Made by a program: the position numbers and the translations under genes. 5,593 nucleotides of DNA, from assembly GCA_022563055.1 (NCBI GenBank), contig JADFOB010000112.1, positions 1-5,593 on the forward strand. The letters run 5' to 3'. The DNA comes from Planctomycetota bacterium. Lineage in GTDB: Bacteria > Planctomycetota > Phycisphaerae > UBA1845. Shown piece by piece: positions 5,408 to 5,593 of the stretch. The stretch's first letter is position 1. The number at the start of each line of letters is the position of its first letter. The notes under the pieces were generated by a model. It searched no databases and was not told the origin of the DNA. It saw only the letters and a program-made list of their open reading frames with translations.

Positions 5408-5593
5408 GTGCGCGCCGAAACAACCGCTACGAGAGCCCGTCCCGAGGGCTGCTGCCCGCTTCAGCCGATCCAGCCCCTGCGCGGCCCCCGCCAGCAGCGC
5501 CTGCTCGGGGCTTTCAAAGCCTTGGCCGACCCGACCCGCCTCGAGATCCTGAGGCTGGTCAAGGCCCAGACGGGCCCCACTTGCGTCTGCGAC
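5408..5593 (+). CDS. arsR: ArsR/SmtB-family arsenic-responsive repressor (3' truncated by window edge)
   Basis: This is a winged-helix metalloregulator that would repress the divergent arsI until As(III) or a trivalent organoarsenical binds. The 62 codons present show the family start, FKALADPTRLEILRLV (36-51), followed by CVCD (Cys59-Val60-Cys61-Asp62), the As(III)-binding CxC motif at the start of the DNA-binding region. The N terminus carries a further vicinal pair, GCCPL (Cys15-Cys16), a feature I recall from some ArsR subtypes with extra thiolate ligands. The GTG at 5408 is used because homologous sequence begins soon after it. An in-frame ATG at 5366 is possible, but it would put the operator and both promoters inside the coding sequence and has no SD. 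The GTG also lacks an SD. The DNA-recognition helix and wing lie beyond the window. Confidence 0.85.
   Translation, partial: MRAETTATRARPEGCCPLQPIQPLRGPRQQRLLGAFKALADPTRLEILRLVKAQTGPTCVCD

Overview
The window reads as GC-rich bacterial chromosome, most likely from Planctomycetota (Pirellulales-like). This is inferred from three things: the long NfeD - short NfeD - FloA gene order, the FloA sequence variant, and the small hairpin repeats that translate as 'VAQPPSAG', which I remember as common in planctomycete spacers. The taxonomic call is from memory, not from a search. No rRNA, tRNA, CRISPR array or transposase gene is visible.

Layout. (1) 3-566, + strand: the C-terminal 187 residues of a GDP-L-fucose synthase (Fcl), with its start outside the window. 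(2) 567-936: a spacer holding a possible 29-codon gene remnant that overlaps the fcl stop (563-652), a cluster of three hairpin repeats (about 666-780), and a candidate promoter (837-865). (3) 937-4745, + strand: a membrane operon. It has a long NfeD-type protein with a ClpP-like serine protease domain, then a short NfeD protein overlapping it by 8 bp, then a FloA-type flotillin whose last residues are replaced in frame by the C-terminal part of a luciferase-like monooxygenase (LLM). (4) 4746-5593: an arsenic module. arsI (a C-As lyase of the glyoxalase/VOC fold) lies on the - strand, divergent from an arsR-type repressor that runs off the right edge. Between them is a strong - strand promoter whose 17-bp spacer is filled by an inverted repeat, the probable ArsR operator.

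How the genes work together. NfeD proteins and flotillins are known partners, and together they organise ordered membrane domains. Long NfeD carries a membrane-associated Ser/Lys protease, and both NfeD proteins carry the OB-fold module. ArsR would repress arsI until trivalent arsenic binds its CVC motif. ArsI would then cleave the carbon-arsenic bond of trivalent organoarsenicals such as methylarsenite.

The most unusual item is the FloA-LLM junction near 4317-4340. It may be a real in-frame fusion, a deletion joining two genes, or an assembly chimera. A chimera would also mean that the arsenic module does not belong next to the NfeD/FloA operon.
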